Notes: generated by a model not told the origin, from the letters alone. Counted from the first letter of the stretch, positions 26,332 through 35,719 are shown. The stretch: 64,000 nt of DNA from Pseudomonas sp. St316 (GCF_018325905.1 NZ_AP021901.1:4960001-5024000); one strand, 5' to 3'. Made by a program: numbers and translations.

Positions 26332-29300
26332 TCAATCGGCCAACCAGGCCCGTCGCCAGGCAGCCAGACGCTCGCCTTCAAGCAGCCACTGCGCTCGCAC
26401 AGTGGACTGCAAGGTATCCCCCAGCGTCGCAGAAGCCTCACGGTCTTCCAGATGCAAGCGAATCGCCCGGATCCAGTCTTGCGCCTCATTACTCACTCGC
26501 GACAGCGGCAACACCTCGCCGCCGATGAACCCCGGCACGCGGCTGCAAATGACCGGATGTCCGCAAGCGGCATGCTGCAGGACACGCAAATCACCAGAAC
26601 AGGCATTACCCAGGGTTTCAGCCATGGGTACCAGCGCAAGATCCAGATTCAATGCGCCCAAGGCCGTTGCCAATTGCTGCTGCGCGACACTTGGGTGCAA
26701 TTCCTTCAAAAAGGGCTGCAGTGCTGCGGGACAGTCGCCGAGCACCACCCACTCGACTTCGTCAGCCAATGCGGGCAGCACGTCGGCAAGCAGTTCAGCA
26801 TCCTTCCCACCCAGCCAGCCCAGGCGCGGTTTGGAGCCCATGCGGCGCTTGCTTTGTATACGCCCCCATGCAGCCGGTAGCAGGGTTTCCAGCACGCGGA
26901 TGTCGTCATGCTGACCCTGTAACAGTTCGGCCAGCGCTGGCGTGGGGACCAGCACCCGATCGGCCTGCAACATCCCGAACCGCAGACGCTCCAGCAGCTC
27001 ATCGGCAGAGTAATCGCCCTTCAATTCCATCTGCGGCAAGTAACCGTCCAGATCGTAGACGGTAAATGCCTTGGAAAACGCCCTCAGGCGGCTCAGGGTT
27101 AGCAGCCCGGCATCATCCAGAGGGCGCTGTAACACGATGGTCGTCGGCGCCAGGCGCTCGATTTCCACCGGCGACAGCAAACTCGAAACAGCCGCGCCTT
27201 CGACCTGCCCCGCTTCAAGCAATGTGCTGAACGGCTGAACCAGTCGTGAATAGGCGCCGGCCCGTTGTTCGGTGACAAAGACCAGCACCCTCGGCACGCT
27301 GCCTTGCAGCGGATACCAGCACAGGTCCTTGTTTTCCCGGACAAAACCCTCGCCGGCGCGCAGTGAGAAATTGGCATTGTAGACAGGGTCGCGGGCCAAC
27401 TGTGGCAACCAGCGAGCGAACAAGGCGTCCTCCTGCCCGCTGCTTGCACGGGTCTCTGACACCGCGTCCGTCAACAGACGTGCGTAAGGCGTCCAAACGT
27501 TCAGGTATCCCGCCTGCTGCAGTTTCAGACACAGATCAATATGGGTCCAGGGTGCCAGCAGTGGATCGGTCTCGAAGCCATCGGCCTCGAGGAACAGGTC
27601 CCGACTCAGCATCAGGCATTCACCGCCCACTGCGGAGCAGTTCTGCTCAAGCCCAAGCCGTCCCATGTAACCCGATGCCTGGGATGGCAGGCCCTCAAAC
27701 GCCCGACCGACAGTTCCGCCCAGTCCCAGGACAAGACCCGCCTGGCGTATCCGACCTTGGCTATCTTGCAGCTTGCCTCCGACGGCGCCGACTTCCGGGC
27801 GCTGGGCGTGATTGAGCAACGCTTGCAACCATCCTGTCTCAAGCACAGCGCTTTGCGCATCGAGCCAGAGCAGATACTCGCCGCGCGCCTCCTGCGCCGC
27901 CGCGTTGCACATGGCCGCACGAGACTGTCCCGGCATGAAACGCAACACCTGGAAGCGGCCTTCGCCCATCTGTTCGAGCAGCCCCAGCCACTCCAACAAT
28001 GCCGGTTCGTCGTTACCCGGTTCAATCAGCAAGACCTCGAAGTCCACAGCGTCGGTCTGCATCAGCAGACTTTCCAGGCAACGCTGGAAATTTTCCAACC
28101 GTCCTTCCAAGTAAATCAGAATGCTGACCGAGGCCTGCCGCTCGTGACCGTAATCGATACGATAGCGGCCCGGCTCTTGTTCCTGCGCAATCGCTCGCGC
28201 CTGACCGTAGCCACGCGCCTGAAGATGCGCATCAATGACCGCACGTTCATCAGCGCTTCCCGACTGGCGCACCTCGTTGGCGATCAGCAGGGGTTCGCTG
28301 ACGTGCCCGATACTCGCCATCCCGCACTCGGTGATCAGACGCAGTTGGTAGGCCAATTCAAAGGCGTCACCACAGGCATTACCAAAACCGCTCAAGCGCA
28401 CCAGCGCCTCACGACGGTACATCCAGTGACGGGAAAGGCTGGCCGGAAACGCCAACAACAAATCCAGGTTCAGATCGGGCCGCAACGAGAGGTCGATCAC
28501 ACCGCCTGTACGCAACGCCTCGTCGGCGTACACCGCCAGGCACCCATCAGGTGCATCAAGCAGGTTCAGAGCCGTCACCAGCAGCCCCGCGGCGATGAAC
28601 TCCTCCCCTGCCTCGACCAACATGAACCAATCGGTCTGGACACCCTCGAGCAAGCCATTGATCGCTGCCGCTGGCTGCTTCGGATCACACGCCAACCATT
28701 GAACGTTGGCACGCCCCGGGTCCGCATCACCCACCACGCACACATGCAGGCGCTGGTACAACTGACGATCCAGGCTGTCCAGGGTGTGAGCCAGCGCCAA
28801 CTGATTGCCGTCATCACGGACCAGGACAGTGAAGCTGGGCGCCGCCGAGTTCGCCAAGCGCTCATTCATCAGACGCAATTGCTGCGCCGTCGGATAGCGT
28901 TGGCGCAACCACTCGAGTGCGCCCAGACGATTGCCGACCGCCTCACGAGCGGCAGTCGCCTGGGTTTTCGCAATGAACACATCCAGTTGCTGCCAGAAAG
29001 ACGCAGTGCGTTCGACGTAACGATGCAAGGCGTCACCGAGGCTTGCCCGGGCATGTTCCAACGGGTTCGGCTGATCAAGCATGGCAAAGCCGACACTGCC
29101 GAAGAAACTGGTGTCGAGCAGTGGCTGGTCGACGCCATGTCCCGGTATGAATATCACCGGGCAGCCACACAGCGCCGCCATTACGCACGTCATCGACCAT
29201 TCATAGCTGTACATCACCTCGGCATCGCGCAACAGCTTGGCCAGCTCAGGCAGGGCCAGGGGATTGCTCATGCTCAGCAGGCGGATATCCGCAGGCAGTT

Positions 29301-29874
29301 GCGCGTAGTCGATCTGATCCAGCGGGTGGCGGTTCTGATAGAGATAGCTGCCCTTGCGCACGGCGCCAGCGCCCACGGTCGAGAACATTTCGACGTCGAT
29401 GGTCGGCAGGCACAACAGGTCGCCGTCAGGGTCGCCACGGTGCTCGGCGAGCCGGGCGGCGTAATAGAAAAACAGGTCGGTGGGCGCGGCGCCCATGCCA
29501 TTTCCCGTGAGGAACCCCTCGAAATTCAGTAGAAAACGCGCCACGACCGAACAGTTGAGCGGATTGCCGGGGAACACCTCGGGATAAACCGCAATCGGCA
29601 CCTTGCCCGCTGCCATATGGCGCTGCTTGATAGCGGAATTGATCACCGGGGTCTTGAGTTCTGGATTGACCACTTCGGTACCGCAGATGTATGCCTCACG
29701 GCCACTGAGATTGAGCATATGGCAGAGGTAGTGCAGCGAGACGACGCCCGACGACGATTCACGGTATGCAGGCGCCAGGAAGTAGTACGGATGCTCGGGT
29801 TTGGCATACATCAGCCGCAAACGCGCCAACGCCTGTTCGAGCGAGTGAGCGTCTAGCTGCGTAAGGTTCGACAT
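26332..29874 (-). CDS. Third giant glycosyltransferase of the flagellar glycan cluster (1180 aa)
   Basis: Multidomain glycosyltransferase built like the Fgt1-like protein. The N-terminal third (1-350) is a GT4/GT-B-like part (YFLAPAYRESSSGVVSLHYL; CVMAALCGCPVIFIPGHGVD). A degenerate GT2-like module follows (about 355-570; DWFMLVEAGEEFIAAGLLVT), then a GT2 module (about 595-825; ASVSILIYLEGRLENFQRCL; RPEVGAVGGKLQDSQGRIRQ), then a second GT-B-like C-terminal part (about 900-1180; KPRLGWLGGKDAELLADVLP; RVLQHAACGHPVICSRVPGF). ATG 29874 is chosen with GGAGA upstream; the TTG at 29883 is unlikely. The C-terminal third aligns by eye with that of the 1193-residue transferase, so they are paralogues. 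It starts the run of modification genes after the WbqC-like gene and lies 45 nt before the methyltransferase. Confidence 0.85.
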   Translation of the reverse strand: MSNLTQLDAHSLEQALARLRLMYAKPEHPYYFLAPAYRESSSGVVSLHYLCHMLNLSGREAYICGTEVVNPELKTPVINSAIKQRHMAAGKVPIAVYPEVFPGNPLNCSVVARFLLNFEGFLTGNGMGAAPTDLFFYYAARLAEHRGDPDGDLLCLPTIDVEMFSTVGAGAVRKGSYLYQNRHPLDQIDYAQLPADIRLLSMSNPLALPELAKLLRDAEVMYSYEWSMTCVMAALCGCPVIFIPGHGVDQPLLDTSFFGSVGFAMLDQPNPLEHARASLGDALHRYVERTASFWQQLDVFIAKTQATAAREAVGNRLGALEWLRQRYPTAQQLRLMNERLANSAAPSFTVLVRDDGNQLALAHTLDSLDRQLYQRLHVCVVGDADPGRANVQWLACDPKQPAAAINGLLEGVQTDWFMLVEAGEEFIAAGLLVTALNLLDAPDGCLAVYADEALRTGGVIDLSLRPDLNLDLLLAFPASLSRHWMYRREALVRLSGFGNACGDAFELAYQLRLITECGMASIGHVSEPLLIANEVRQSGSADERAVIDAHLQARGYGQARAIAQEQEPGRYRIDYGHERQASVSILIYLEGRLENFQRCLESLLMQTDAVDFEVLLIEPGNDEPALLEWLGLLEQMGEGRFQVLRFMPGQSRAAMCNAAAQEARGEYLLWLDAQSAVLETGWLQALLNHAQRPEVGAVGGKLQDSQGRIRQAGLVLGLGGTVGRAFEGLPSQASGYMGRLGLEQNCSAVGGECLMLSRDLFLEADGFETDPLLAPWTHIDLCLKLQQAGYLNVWTPYARLLTDAVSETRASSGQEDALFARWLPQLARDPVYNANFSLRAGEGFVRENKDLCWYPLQGSVPRVLVFVTEQRAGAYSRLVQPFSTLLEAGQVEGAAVSSLLSPVEIERLAPTTIVLQRPLDDAGLLTLSRLRAFSKAFTVYDLDGYLPQMELKGDYSADELLERLRFGMLQADRVLVPTPALAELLQGQHDDIRVLETLLPAAWGRIQSKRRMGSKPRLGWLGGKDAELLADVLPALADEVEWVVLGDCPAALQPFLKELHPSVAQQQLATALGALNLDLALVPMAETLGNACSGDLRVLQHAACGHPVICSRVPGFIGGEVLPLSRVSNEAQDWIRAIRLHLEDREASATLGDTLQSTVRAQWLLEGERLAAWRRAWLAD

Positions 29875-29925
29875 CGGGTGCAATCTCCAGAATCAAATCA
29901 AAAGGGTGTCACTGGCAAGGCGCGC

Positions 29926-30627
29926 TCAGGCAGCCCTTTTCTTCAGAAAAGCCGATGCATCCACGCCGGTATTGAACAACAGGTCGATGACGCTGACCGC
30001 ATGCTGGAAGTCGCCGTACACCTGCGGGTACTCGGGATAGCCGGCATAGCTCATATACGACACCGCGATCCCGTTGGCGGCGAACGCCGCTTCGTCGAGG
30101 TAGTGGCTGGCGGCGGGTCCGGAGAGGTATTCGTTGGCCCCAAGGGCCTGGCATAGATGAATCAGGCGTTCATTCTTGCCCTCTACACCACCCAGGTCCT
30201 CGGAACGGTAAAGCGGCGTGTGGATCCCCAGCAGGGGACACAACCCGGCAATGAACAGGTGGTTGATATGGGTCAGGTGGGTGAGGTCGGCAGCCTGCTC
30301 GTAGAGCGCGCGAATCGGCGCCTCCATCTGGGCGAAGCAAGGTGCGCGGCGGTAGCTTTGCTCAATGGTCTTCCAGTGCGCAGCGGCCCAATCCGGACTG
30401 TTGATCTGGACTTCGTTGATCAACTGGCCGAGACGGCCTTTCTTCTTGACTGGAATACTCAGCCAATGCTCACCCTGGGCCGTCTTGATCTTGTTGCGGT
30501 TGCGCCAGTCACTGCGGGTGTACTGGACATCGTCATAGAGGATGAACGCATCGACGCTACGGATCAGATCGAAATACCCCTTCCAAGGTATGTAGTTCGA
30601 CTGCACCACAGCTATTTTCTTTTGCAT
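29926..30627 (-). CDS. WbqC-like family protein
   Basis: A 233-residue member of the WbqC-like family (start ATG 30627; GAGG upstream). The characteristic opening is visible (KKIAVVQSNYIPWKGYFDLI, FILYDDVQYTRSDWRNRNKI), as is the end (YPEYPQVYGDF-type motif). WbqC proteins occur in O-antigen and exopolysaccharide clusters. Their biochemistry is poorly defined, but their company with 4-amino sugar genes suggests a role in N-acylation of such sugars. It is the first gene of the minus-strand sugar block, 125 nt from phhR, which points the same way. I found no clear promoter in that gap. Confidence 0.85.
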   Translation of the reverse strand: MQKKIAVVQSNYIPWKGYFDLIRSVDAFILYDDVQYTRSDWRNRNKIKTAQGEHWLSIPVKKKGRLGQLINEVQINSPDWAAAHWKTIEQSYRRAPCFAQMEAPIRALYEQAADLTHLTHINHLFIAGLCPLLGIHTPLYRSEDLGGVEGKNERLIHLCQALGANEYLSGPAASHYLDEAAFAANGIAVSYMSYAGYPEYPQVYGDFQHAVSVIDLLFNTGVDASAFLKKRAA

Positions 30628-30752
30628 CCTGAGCCTCACGTACGCAGCCGAAACCGGGCCCCTTGCCCTGTCAAAAAATCGCCACCCTCTATGAATAAGC
30701 GGGGGACAGGCCACGATCTAGCAAATCCCATACCAGGGAAAAAACGCCCCCG

Positions 30753-32312
30753 CTACGGGTCAGTCTTGCCGACCTCATACTCCCGTAACTTATTGGCAAT
30801 GGTCGTATGGGAAACCCCCAGCCGCTTGCCCAGTTGCCGGCTGCTGGGGTGCTCGGAGTAGAGGCGCTCCAGCACCGCTTTCTCGAAACGGCCGACGATT
30901 TCATCGAGCCCGCCCTCAAGGGAGAAATCGCCAAGGGGCTGGCGCACGCCGTAGTCCGGCAGGCGAATGTGCTCGGCCTTGACCTTCCCGCCGTCGCACA
31001 GGGAAACCGCCTGGAACAAGACGTTTTCCAGTTGCCGGACATTGCCCGGCCAATGGTAGTGGCTCAGGCGCTCCATCGCTGCCGGCGCCAGTTTTGGCAA
31101 GGCACAGCCGATCTGGCGGCTGGCCTGGTCGAGAAAGTGCTCCACCAGCGGCGTCAATCCGTCCAGGCATTCGCGCAGTGGCGGAATATGCAGGGACAGT
31201 ACGTTCAAGCGGTGGTACAGGTCCTGGCGGAATTCGCCCCGGGCGCAGAGTTCGGACAAGTCCACCTGGGTGGCGCAGATCACCCGGACGTCCAGGTACA
31301 CCTCTTCATCGCTGCCGACCCGCCGGAAGCAACCGTCCTGCAGGAAGCGCAGCAGTTTCACTTGCAGGCGCGGGCTCATTTCCCCGACCCCATCGAGGAA
31401 CAGCGTTCCCCCGGCGGTCAGTTCCAGCAGGCCAAGCTTGCCTTCGGCCCGGGCGCCTTCAAAAGCACCGGGGCCGTAGCCGAACAACTCGGTCTCGGCC
31501 ATGGACTCCGGCAGCCCGGCACAGTTGAGCGCCATCAAGGGCGATTGCCCGCGCGGGCTCGCCAGGTGACAGGCGCGGGCCAGCAGCTCCTTGCCGGTGC
31601 CGGTTTCCCCCTCTATCAACAGCGGCGCGTCCAGCGGTGCCATGCGCCGGGCCTCACGAACCACCGCCGCCATGACCTTGGAGCTCTGGAAAATGCTGTC
31701 GAAGCCGCGCAATTCCTGTTTGCGCACATTGTAGATGCGCTCACCGACCCGGTCGGCCCGGTGCAGCGTCAGCACCGCACCGGCCATGGCTTCGCTGTCG
31801 TCGTGCTCCGATTGCAATGGCGCGATGTCGGCCAGGAACACATCGCCCTTGACCTTGACCCGCAGGCCGTTGATGCGCGACTGGTTGGCCCGCACCAGTT
31901 CCGGCAAATCGAAATCCTCGGCATAGCGGGACAGGGGAATCCCCGGCACCTCGTCCACCCGCACCCCGAGCAACTGCGCCGCCGCCCGGTTCGCCGCAAC
32001 GATGGAGCCGCCCATGTCGATGGACAGCACCGGGAATTCCAAGGCGCCGAGCAAGGCGTTGAGTTCCATGTGCCGACGCTCGCTGGGCATCAGCCCTACA
32101 CGCTTGACGCCAAATACCCCGGCAATGCCTTCGAATTTCGGACGCAGCGCCTGGAACTGGATGTTGATCAGGTTCGGGCAATGCAGGTAGATCGCGTTGC
32201 CATGCTCGCCACCCACCTCCCCTCGGGCGACGTTGATGCCGTACTCCACCAACAGGTTGAGGATGTCCCGCAGGATGCCGATGCGGTTCTGGCAATGGAC
32301 TTTGATGCGCAT
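30753..32312 (-). CDS. phhR: Aromatic amino acid regulator PhhR (TyrR family)
   Basis: Transcriptional activator of phenylalanine/tyrosine catabolism. From ATG 32312 the protein has 519 residues: an N-terminal ACT domain (MRIKVHCQNRIGILRDILNL), a PAS domain (about 78-190), an AAA+ domain (Walker A GETGTGKE at about 227; LFLDGVGEM), and a TyrR-type HTH at the end (SRQLGKRLGVSHTTIANKLR). The sigma-54 contact motif is degenerate (GPGAFEGA instead of GAFTGA), which fits TyrR-family activators that work with sigma-70. The longer frame to 32360 is not like the family. It is divergent from phhABC, with a TyrR-type box between. Confidence 0.96.
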   Translation of the reverse strand: MRIKVHCQNRIGILRDILNLLVEYGINVARGEVGGEHGNAIYLHCPNLINIQFQALRPKFEGIAGVFGVKRVGLMPSERRHMELNALLGALEFPVLSIDMGGSIVAANRAAAQLLGVRVDEVPGIPLSRYAEDFDLPELVRANQSRINGLRVKVKGDVFLADIAPLQSEHDDSEAMAGAVLTLHRADRVGERIYNVRKQELRGFDSIFQSSKVMAAVVREARRMAPLDAPLLIEGETGTGKELLARACHLASPRGQSPLMALNCAGLPESMAETELFGYGPGAFEGARAEGKLGLLELTAGGTLFLDGVGEMSPRLQVKLLRFLQDGCFRRVGSDEEVYLDVRVICATQVDLSELCARGEFRQDLYHRLNVLSLHIPPLRECLDGLTPLVEHFLDQASRQIGCALPKLAPAAMERLSHYHWPGNVRQLENVLFQAVSLCDGGKVKAEHIRLPDYGVRQPLGDFSLEGGLDEIVGRFEKAVLERLYSEHPSSRQLGKRLGVSHTTIANKLREYEVGKTDP

Positions 32313-32461
32313 GAAAAGGCCCAGGTGCGTGTGAGATAGAAAGACGCGCCCTCGCCACAACGTTTTTCTGCGTGGCAGCGCAAATAGTCGTCAAGATTAT
32401 GTGACAGTTGTAGGCCGATTCCCACCAGGAAATCCCGACAACATCGTAGCCGGGGTCAATT

Positions 32462-32479
32462 CGTAACGAAAATTTTACG
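32462..32479 (+). promoter_or_regulatory. Candidate PhhR/TyrR box upstream of phhA
   Basis: CGTAACGAAAATTTTACG matches the TyrR-box layout TGTAAA-N6-TTTACA at 9 of 12 fixed positions and is an imperfect palindrome. It lies about 150 nt before phhA and the same distance from phhR. Two PhhR sites upstream of phhA are described in P. putida; I did not find a convincing second one. Confidence 0.55.
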
Positions 32480-32612
32480 AATTTGCCTTTCTCTTACCAG
32501 CCCTCCCTTTGTCAACGTGCTGCACATGCCGCGACTTCGAGTTATCTCTAATACATCGCTGGACATAACAACAAACACGTATCCCCTCGAGGGAAATCAG
32601 CAGGAGAGCAGC

Positions 32613-33398
32613 ATGAAGCAGACGCAGTACGTGGCCCGCGAGCCCGATGCGCAAGGTTTTATCCACTACACCGCCGAAGAACACGCAGTGTGGAACACGC
32701 TGATCACCCGCCAGCTGAAAGTCATCGAAGGCCGCGCGTGCCAGGAATACCTGGACGGCATCGACAAGCTTGGCCTGCCCCACGACCGTATCCCGCAACT
32801 GGGCGAAATCAACCAAGTGCTGGGTGAGACCACGGGCTGGCAAGTCGCTCGGGTGCCGGCGCTGATCCCCTTCCAGACTTTCTTCGAATTGCTCGCCAGC
32901 AAACAGTTTCCGGTGGCGACCTTCATTCGTACCCGGGAAGAGCTGGATTACCTGCAAGAGCCGGACATTTTCCACGAGATCTTCGGCCACTGCCCATTGC
33001 TGACCAACCCCTGGTTTGCGGAATTTACCCACACCTACGGCAAACTCGGCCTGCAGGCGTCCAAGGAAGAACGCGTCTACCTGGCGCGCCTGTATTGGAT
33101 GACCATCGAGTTCGGCCTGGTAGAGACAGCGCAAGGCCGGCGCATCTACGGTGGCGGGATCCTGTCCTCGCCCAAGGAAACCGTGTACTGCCTGTCCGAG
33201 GAGCCCGAGCACCAGGCCTTCGATCCACTGGAAGCCATGCGCACGCCGTATCGCATCGACATCCTGCAACCGGTGTATTTCGTGCTGCCCGAGCTCAAGC
33301 GCCTGTTCGACCTGGCCCACGAAGACATCATGGGCATGGTAAAGCGCGGTCGGGAACTGGGCTTGCACGCCCCGAAATTTCCACCAAAGGCTGCGTGA
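32613..33398 (+). CDS. phhA: Phenylalanine-4-hydroxylase
   Basis: Non-haem iron, pterin-dependent monooxygenase that converts phenylalanine to tyrosine. The ATG at 32613 follows AGGAGA and gives 261 residues; the frame open from 32517 has no such site. Iron ligands are visible: His121 and His126 in IFHEIFGHCPLL and Glu166 in WMTIEFGL. It is the first gene of phhABC and is presumably activated by PhhR in the presence of Phe or Tyr. Length and motifs match bacterial PhhA. Confidence 0.98.
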   Translation: MKQTQYVAREPDAQGFIHYTAEEHAVWNTLITRQLKVIEGRACQEYLDGIDKLGLPHDRIPQLGEINQVLGETTGWQVARVPALIPFQTFFELLASKQFPVATFIRTREELDYLQEPDIFHEIFGHCPLLTNPWFAEFTHTYGKLGLQASKEERVYLARLYWMTIEFGLVETAQGRRIYGGGILSSPKETVYCLSEEPEHQAFDPLEAMRTPYRIDILQPVYFVLPELKRLFDLAHEDIMGMVKRGRELGLHAPKFPPKAA

Positions 33399-33496
33399 AC
33401 CGCGTCTTTTAATCTCAATTGAGTCTGTTGCACAACGCGGCTTTGCTTTAGCGTGGGTGCATCGACGTTTTCAAGAATTCGATCCAGGAACACACC

Positions 33497-33853
33497 ATGA
33501 ACACTCTGAACAAAGCCCATTGCGAAGCCTGCCGCGCCGATGCCCCACAAGTCAGCGACGAAGAACTGCCGGTGCTGATCAAGCAGATCCCCGACTGGAA
33601 CATCGAAGTGCGCGACGGCGTGATGCAACTGGAAAAAGTATTCCTGTTCAAGAACTTCAAGCACGCCCTGGCGTTCACCAACGCTGTCGGTGAAATTTCC
33701 GAGGCCGAAGGCCACCATCCTGGCCTGCTCACCGAATGGGGCAAAGTCACCGTGACCTGGTGGAGCCACTCCATCAAGGGCCTGCACCGCAACGACTTCA
33801 TCATGGCCGCCCGCACCGATGACGTGGCCAAGACGGCCGAGGGCCGCAAGTAA
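33497..33853 (+). CDS. phhB: Pterin-4a-carbinolamine dehydratase
   Basis: Recycles the 4a-hydroxy-tetrahydropterin made by PhhA. The 118-residue product has the conserved block [20 protein letters not shown] followed by VTWWSH, with the paired histidines used in catalysis. Ribosome site AGGA precedes the ATG. The stop codon shares one base with the phhC start (TAATG), so phhB and phhC are translationally coupled. Confidence 0.97.
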   Translation: MNTLNKAHCEACRADAPQVSDEELPVLIKQIPDWNIEVRDGVMQLEKVFLFKNFKHALAFTNAVGEISEAEGHHPGLLTEWGKVTVTWWSHSIKGLHRNDFIMAARTDDVAKTAEGRK

Positions 33854-35046
33854 TGCATTTCGACGCCATCGGCCGGGTACCCGGTGACCCGATCCTGGGC
33901 CTGATGGAGGCCTACGGGGCGGACGCCAACCCGAGCAAGTTCGATCTGGGCGTGGGCGTCTACAAGGATGCCCAAGGCCTGACGCCGATTCTTCAGTCAG
34001 TGAAACAGGCTGAACAACGGCTGGTGGATCGCCAGACCACCAAGACCTACATCGGCGGCCATGGCGACGCCGCGTTCGGCCAGTTGATCAATGAACTGGT
34101 GCTGGGCACCGACTCGCCGCTGATCAGCGCAAAACGCGCGGGGGCCACCCAGACACCGGGCGGCACCGGCGCCCTGCGCCTGAGCGCCGACTTCATCGCC
34201 CAATGCCTGCCGGGCCGTGGCGTCTGGCTGAGCAATCCGACCTGGCCGATCCACGAAACCATCTTCGCCGCGGCTGGGGTCAAGGTCAGTCACTACCCGT
34301 ACGTGGGCGCTGATAATCGCCTGGATTTCGAAGCAATGCTGGCGGCCCTGAACCAGGCGCCCAAGGGTGATGTGGTGCTGCTGCACGCCTGTTGCCACAA
34401 CCCCACTGGTTTCGACCTGTCCCATGAGCAATGGCGTCAGGTGTTGGAGGTGGTGCGCAACCGCGACCTGCTGCCACTGATCGACTTCGCCTACCAGGGC
34501 TTCGGCGATGGGTTGGAGCAGGACGCCTGGGCAGTCCGGTTATTTGCCCAAGCCCTGCCGGAAGTGCTGGTCACCAGTTCCTGCTCGAAGAACTTCGGCC
34601 TCTACCGCGATCGTACAGGTGCGTTGATCGTCTGTGCCCGGGATGCCGAGAAGCTGGTGGACATCCGCAGCCAACTGGCAAACATCGCCCGCAACCTGTG
34701 GTCGACACCGCCGGATCATGGTGCGGCCGTGGTGGCGACCATTCTCGGCACCCCGGAGCTCAAGAGCCTGTGGGCCGATGAAGTCCAGGCCATGCGCCTG
34801 CGCATCGCGCAATTGCGCAGCGGCTTGCTGGAGGCCCTTGAACCCCATGGTTTGCGCGAGCGCTTCGCCCATATCGGCTTGCAACGCGGGATGTTCTCCT
34901 ACACCGGCCTGACGCCAGAACAGGTCAAGCACCTGCGCGAGCGCCACAGTGTCTACATGGTCGGCACCGGCCGGGCCAACGTGGCCGGCATCGACGCCAC
35001 GCGCCTTAACCTGCTGGCCGAGGCAATTGCCGAGGTCTGCAAGTAA
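33853..35046 (+). CDS. phhC: Aromatic amino acid aminotransferase
   Basis: PLP-dependent class I aminotransferase (AspC/TyrB family), 397 residues, taking tyrosine to 4-hydroxyphenylpyruvate. Motifs: LHACCHNPTGFDLSHEQWRQ (substrate/PLP Asn), FAYQGFGDGLEQDAWAVRLF (PLP Asp/Tyr region) and SCSKNFGLYRDRTGAL with the Schiff-base lysine; the C-terminal RANVAGI contains the carboxylate-binding Arg. Third gene of the phh operon, overlapping phhB by one base. A repeated palindromic element, not a clear terminator, follows. Confidence 0.96.
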   Translation: MHFDAIGRVPGDPILGLMEAYGADANPSKFDLGVGVYKDAQGLTPILQSVKQAEQRLVDRQTTKTYIGGHGDAAFGQLINELVLGTDSPLISAKRAGATQTPGGTGALRLSADFIAQCLPGRGVWLSNPTWPIHETIFAAAGVKVSHYPYVGADNRLDFEAMLAALNQAPKGDVVLLHACCHNPTGFDLSHEQWRQVLEVVRNRDLLPLIDFAYQGFGDGLEQDAWAVRLFAQALPEVLVTSSCSKNFGLYRDRTGALIVCARDAEKLVDIRSQLANIARNLWSTPPDHGAAVVATILGTPELKSLWADEVQAMRLRIAQLRSGLLEALEPHGLRERFAHIGLQRGMFSYTGLTPEQVKHLRERHSVYMVGTGRANVAGIDATRLNLLAEAIAEVCK

Positions 35047-35066
35047 CCGGAGCACACCCTGTAATT

Positions 35067-35160
35067 GGAGCTGGCGAAGCCTGTGATCTTTTGATCTTTC
35101 ACTTGAGACTCAAGTGTCTGGGGAAAGATCGCAGCCTCGCTTCGCTCGACAGCTCCTACG
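35067..35160. repeat. Intergenic palindromic repeat, copy 1
   Basis: A 94-bp element with inverted ends (GGAGCTGGCGAAGCCTG ... AGCGAAGC/GACAGCTCC) and the inner GATCTTT/AAAGATC pairing. A second, related copy lies at 51468-51575. It fills the gap between the convergent phhC and nitroreductase genes and just overlaps the end of the latter. Such elements are common between genes in the P. fluorescens group. Confidence 0.8.
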
Positions 35161-35719
35161 GGCCTGTCCACTCGCTGACAAATTCGGCAGTTTCCACCTG
35201 CGGCGCCGTGCGCGCTTCTTTCTGCGGCGTGCCCAGGTAGAGGAAACCGATCACCTCTTCCCCGTCCTCAAGGCCAAGCCCCCTGGCCACATGCGGCGAG
35301 TACGCCAGTTCACCGGTGCGCCACACGCCGCCAACCCCTTGGGCATAAGCCGCCAACAAGATGCCATGGGCCGCGCAGCCGGCCGCCAACAGTTGCTCGG
35401 ACTTGGGGATTTTGAAATGGTCCTGCAGACGGGCGATCACTACCACGACCAGGGGCGCGCGCAATGGGCCGTTGAGGGCCTTTTCCACGACGGCTTCCGG
35501 TACCAGCGGGTCATTGAACCGCGCTGCTTCGGCCAGCAGTTCGCCCATGCGATGCCGCGCCTGCCCTTCGACCGTCAGGAAACGCCATGGCCGCAACTGG
35601 CCGTGATCCGGCGCCCGCATGGCCGCGGCGAACATGATCTCGCGCTGTTCCGGCGTGGGGGCCGGGTCCACCAGGCGCGGGACGGAAACACGGTTGAGCA
35701 AAGCGTCGAGAGCCTGCAT
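35156..35719 (-). CDS. Nitroreductase family protein (YdjA-like)
   Basis: FMN-dependent nitroreductase-fold protein of 187 residues. The opening (DALLNRVSVPRLVDPAPTPE, then MRAPDHGQLRPWRF) and GVGGVWRTGELAYSP are those of the small YdjA branch. Members reduce nitro groups or quinones in vitro with NAD(P)H; the physiological substrate is unknown. No operon partner; trkH is divergent 160 nt away. Confidence 0.9.
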   Translation of the reverse strand: MQALDALLNRVSVPRLVDPAPTPEQREIMFAAAMRAPDHGQLRPWRFLTVEGQARHRMGELLAEAARFNDPLVPEAVVEKALNGPLRAPLVVVVIARLQDHFKIPKSEQLLAAGCAAHGILLAAYAQGVGGVWRTGELAYSPHVARGLGLEDGEEVIGFLYLGTPQKEARTAPQVETAEFVSEWTGP

